From: Planctomycetia bacterium
Lineage (GTDB): Bacteria > Planctomycetota > Planctomycetia > Gemmatales > Gemmataceae
Assembly (NCBI GenBank): GCA_005786805.1
Contig: SYCV01000053.1
Location: forward strand, 1-35,293
Direction: 5' to 3'
Length of the DNA stretch: 35,293 nt
Both the position numbers and the translations under genes were made by a program. Below are positions 33,364 to 35,293 of this stretch, one piece after another; within the stretch, counting starts at the first letter, position 1; the number at the start of each line of letters is the position of its first letter. The notes beneath the pieces were generated by a model. The model saw only the letters and a program-made list of their open reading frames with translations, was not told where the DNA came from and made no database searches.

Positions 33364-33657
33364 ATGAAGACTAAAACAAAACTTACCGTACTTAGCTTAA
33401 GCTTAACTAGCTTTATTTTAGTGGGTACCTCGGGTTGCCAAACACATATTGCAGGCATGACATTACCCAGCGGGCATTATTTAGAACATCCTCCCCAGTA
33501 TGTTCCACCCTCACCTTTCTTCCCGATTTCCAAGGAGTTAGCTTCCATGGAAACTGGTGCTAATAACAATCAAACAGCCACTCCACCATCCTCACTGCCC
33601 GCACCACTGCCGGGACCTGGGGGAATGGGTGCACCTGCTCCCATGCCGGGTAACTAA
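33364..33657 (+). CDS. Small lipoprotein with TLPSGHYLEHPPQY motif
   Basis: A 97-aa lipoprotein. Basic N-region MKTKTK, a hydrophobic stretch and LVGTSGC give C25 as the lipidated residue. The mature part begins QTHIAGMTLPSGHYLEHPPQY and continues PPSPFFPISKELA, a pattern I associate with conserved planctomycete lipoproteins. It ends in a Gly/Pro/Met-rich tail (PGGMGAPAPMPGN). No function is known to me. I use ATG 33364, with AGGGA at 33351-33355 eight bases upstream; the frame is open to 33325. It is divergent from the zinc-peptidase gene and is followed by another lipoprotein with a similar tail. Confidence 0.82.
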   Translation: MKTKTKLTVLSLSLTSFILVGTSGCQTHIAGMTLPSGHYLEHPPQYVPPSPFFPISKELASMETGANNNQTATPPSSLPAPLPGPGGMGAPAPMPGN

Positions 33658-33683
33658 TTAATTTCCTCATCTTTCCCAATCCC

Positions 33684-33716
33684 CAACTGGATGCATAAAA
33701 ATTATGCCTCCAGTTG
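33684..33716. repeat. 14-bp hairpin between two lipoprotein genes
   Basis: CAACTGGA-T-GCATAA (33684-33698) pairs with TTATGC-C-TCCAGTTG (33702-33716) around AAA, giving 14 pairs with one mismatch. There is no U-tract on either strand, so it is not a canonical terminator. It may be an RNA processing or stabilising element. Confidence 0.55.
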
Positions 33717-33854
33717 CTTGCATTGGCTTGACAGCATTTCAAACAACCGGTATTTCCGCCCCAACTTGTTTTAGGTTTGAATCGAGATTTTTTCTCTTAT
33801 CTGCATGCTATTGGAGTAATGCAAATTCAAACAAAAACACCGGGAGGGATTCCC

Positions 33855-34571
33855 ATGCGAATCCAAAATTGGCATAAAACTTCTCTAATGCTTTCTTTAG
33901 GCTCATTTTTTTTAACTGGCTGCTTTGATTGGTGCCCTTTTTGCACCAAGGAAGATAAAAAATTTCAACCAAAGCCAACTTACTCTCTTAATACTTTGGG
34001 TGAAGCACCCACAACTCAACCAAAGGTGACGACGGAAACCGCAGATATCCCAGGGGCTGGCGCGGTAAGCAACATAGGAAATACCTTGGATGGAAATCCG
34101 ATTAGCGTATCCAATGCACCAAAAGTGACCAAAACTCCTGAAAAAAATCCCATCGCGATAAGCAATCCCATAGGTGAGGGCGGAACCAGCCAGATAATAT
34201 TCACCCCCACACCTCAGGCAAAAAAAGCCCCGGTGCATAGTATTCCCACAACGGGAAATGAAACAAAGGATTCAAAAATTGAAAACGGCCCCGCACTTCA
34301 GGAACTTGGAATCCCAAAAACAAGCCTGACTCCATCGCTTCAACCAGTACCGGAAATCATGGATCCCGAAAAAGTGAGTCCCACAACGATTTCAAATGCA
34401 AAGGGAAATAATATCCCTGCAATTGATTCTGTAATTATTCCGCCAACTCCCGGCATGGGTGCGCCCAGAACTAGTGCACCACCTACAACTATAATGCCAA
34501 CGGGTGGAAGTTTACCAACCTCTGCTCCATTGGGAATCCCCTCAGCGCCCCAGGGAACGCCATATCGTTAA
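33855..34571 (+). CDS. Pro/Thr-rich lipoprotein
   Basis: A 238-aa lipoprotein: MRIQNWHKTS, a hydrophobic run and FFLTGC place the lipidated cysteine at C23, followed by FDWCPFC with two more cysteines. The rest is low complexity, rich in Pro, Thr, Ser, Asn and Gly, without a recognisable domain, and reads like an extended periplasmic linker. It shares GMGAP in the tail with the preceding lipoprotein. I use ATG 33855 because GGGAGGG (33842-33848) lies 6 bases upstream and the signal peptide starts there; the frame is open to 33777. Function is unknown. It may form a pair with the upstream gene. Confidence 0.75.
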   Translation: MRIQNWHKTSLMLSLGSFFLTGCFDWCPFCTKEDKKFQPKPTYSLNTLGEAPTTQPKVTTETADIPGAGAVSNIGNTLDGNPISVSNAPKVTKTPEKNPIAISNPIGEGGTSQIIFTPTPQAKKAPVHSIPTTGNETKDSKIENGPALQELGIPKTSLTPSLQPVPEIMDPEKVSPTTISNAKGNNIPAIDSVIIPPTPGMGAPRTSAPPTTIMPTGGSLPTSAPLGIPSAPQGTPYR

Positions 34572-34715
34572 AATTTTATAAGAAATAAAAAAAAGACTTA
34601 CGGACAAAAACCCTCTGAGTTCTTTTTTCAAAGTGCTACCTTAGTTTTAAATAAATATAGCTTTATCATGCGGGGTTAAATATTATTTGGCAAAAACAAC
34701 TAAATGCAATTGCGC

Positions 34716-35293
34716 TTAAGGGTTTTTCTTCGGATTTAAAAGCACATCTGTATCTTCAGCACCAAGAAAGTCTTTTAACATCCCGGGTTTATTTTTGCTC
34801 CTAAGCATCTTTTGGAAGGGGGTAAAAGTTCCCCCCGATGAATTAAACATCCAAGATGTTATTGGTTCTTTTGTTTTTTTGTCGCGAAACGCAATAAAAT
34901 CAGTCGCACGAATGTCACAATCATAATTCCCATTCGAATCAAAAAAAAGTATGCCACCCAGAGTTAATAGCGTATGCGAAATGATTTCTTTTTCGATATC
35001 AAAAAAAAGAACCCCATATTTGCAACCCAAGCATGCATATTTTTCATTTTTAAAAAAACCAAAGGAATAAATGGAACCATAATGTTCCCCAATAGTTTTA
35101 AGTTTTTCCCCAGTAAGCCCATCAAATAAAAATGCTTGATATTTTTCATTTCCAGTCAAAATCCAGCGGCCATTTTTGCTAATTTTTAAACAAGAAACTG
35201 ATTCATGATGATCTAATACATGCAATTTTTTAGCATTTTCTAAATCCCAGACCACAACAGTTTTATTATCTTGAAGTGTAACAGCTTTTTTTC
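34716..35293 (-). CDS. WD40-repeat-like protein, C-terminal part (5' truncated)
   Basis: The frame is open to the right edge, so the N-terminus lies outside the window. Visible sequence includes LQDNKTVVVWDLENAKKL, HHESVSCLKISKNGRWILTG and YQAFLFDGLTGEKLKTIGEH, which are WD40 blade patterns (hydrophobic strand, D/N-G turn, F/VWD). After two to three blades it departs into FFDSNGNYDCDIRATDFIAF, which resembles the G-Y-x-D-x-S-x-x-A segment that often ends bacterial WD40/caspase-like proteins, then a non-repeat tail. The product is likely a beta-propeller scaffold. The AT content here appears higher than in the rest of the window. Confidence 0.7.
   Translation of the reverse strand, partial: KKAVTLQDNKTVVVWDLENAKKLHVLDHHESVSCLKISKNGRWILTGNEKYQAFLFDGLTGEKLKTIGEHYGSIYSFGFFKNEKYACLGCKYGVLFFDIEKEIISHTLLTLGGILFFDSNGNYDCDIRATDFIAFRDKKTKEPITSWMFNSSGGTFTPFQKMLRSKNKPGMLKDFLGAEDTDVLLNPKKNP

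Noticed and set aside
34585-34632. Possible A/T-stem terminator after the Pro/Thr-rich lipoprotein gene (AAAAAAGA ... TCTTTTTT).
   Set aside because: The stem is only A/T pairs plus one G, with a loop of more than 20 bases; this is likely a chance pairing in an AT-rich gap.
34716-35293. High-AT terminal segment as part of a transferred island.
   Set aside because: Only a gene fragment is visible and AT content was judged by eye, so transfer cannot be supported.

Overview
The window is a dense, ordinary-looking chromosomal stretch from a Gram-negative bacterium, most likely a member of the Planctomycetota (Gemmataceae-like). The Gram-negative call rests on a Kdo transferase, a TolC-type outer-membrane protein and several lipoproteins. 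The planctomycete call rests on recognised protein families: an oversized SecA (about 1,220 residues), a long H+-pyrophosphatase, a secreted protein with a GNDRHEDFIMATG motif, a tiny lipoprotein with a TLPSGHYLEHPPQY motif, and an ArnT-like GT39 enzyme next to secA. GC looks mid-40s by eye. No tRNA, rRNA, CRISPR array, insertion sequence or phage gene was seen, and no gap without a gene exceeds 300 bases.

Layout. Positions 1-7603 (+): a 5'-truncated GT39 glycosyltransferase, secA, waaA/kdtA and a class IV aminotransferase. Positions 7794-12874 (+): hppA, a strong terminator, then cstA; both membrane proteins carry a soluble insertion of about 90 residues. Positions 12893-15215: a secreted hypothetical (-), a lipoprotein endonuclease/exonuclease/phosphatase (+) and a secreted hypothetical (-). 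Position 15431: a tatA-type gene with a structured leader. Positions 15823-19735: a divergent catabolic-looking block, with an M81 metallopeptidase (MlrC-like) and a DUF486 membrane protein on the minus strand, and an RraA-like aldolase and an MFS symporter on the plus strand. Positions 19782-21345 (-): a secreted c-type cytochrome and a secreted protein with a YHS/TRASH-like cysteine cluster. Positions 21442-27018 (-): a TIM-barrel isomerase, an HtrA-like protease, recA, cca and rsmD. Positions 27188-32409 (-): a TolC-family lipoprotein, an NHS-type MFS transporter and a YjhG/YagF-type dehydratase. Position 32434 to the end: a putative zinc peptidase (-), two small lipoproteins (+) and a truncated WD40-like protein (-).

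Functionally the window mixes housekeeping genes (SecA, TatA, RecA, CCA-adding enzyme, RsmD), envelope biogenesis (GT39, WaaA, TolC), energy and carbon-stress functions (HppA, CstA) and small sugar-acid or organic-acid catabolic modules (M81-RraA-MFS, YjhG-MFS). I found no clear new defence or mobile system. The items most worth a second look are the M81/DUF486//RraA/MFS module, the CCSGC secreted protein beside the cytochrome, the paired soluble insertions in HppA and CstA, the SPPF motif of RsmD, the structured tatA leader, and a hairpin lying between a good Shine-Dalgarno sequence and the start of the zinc-peptidase gene.
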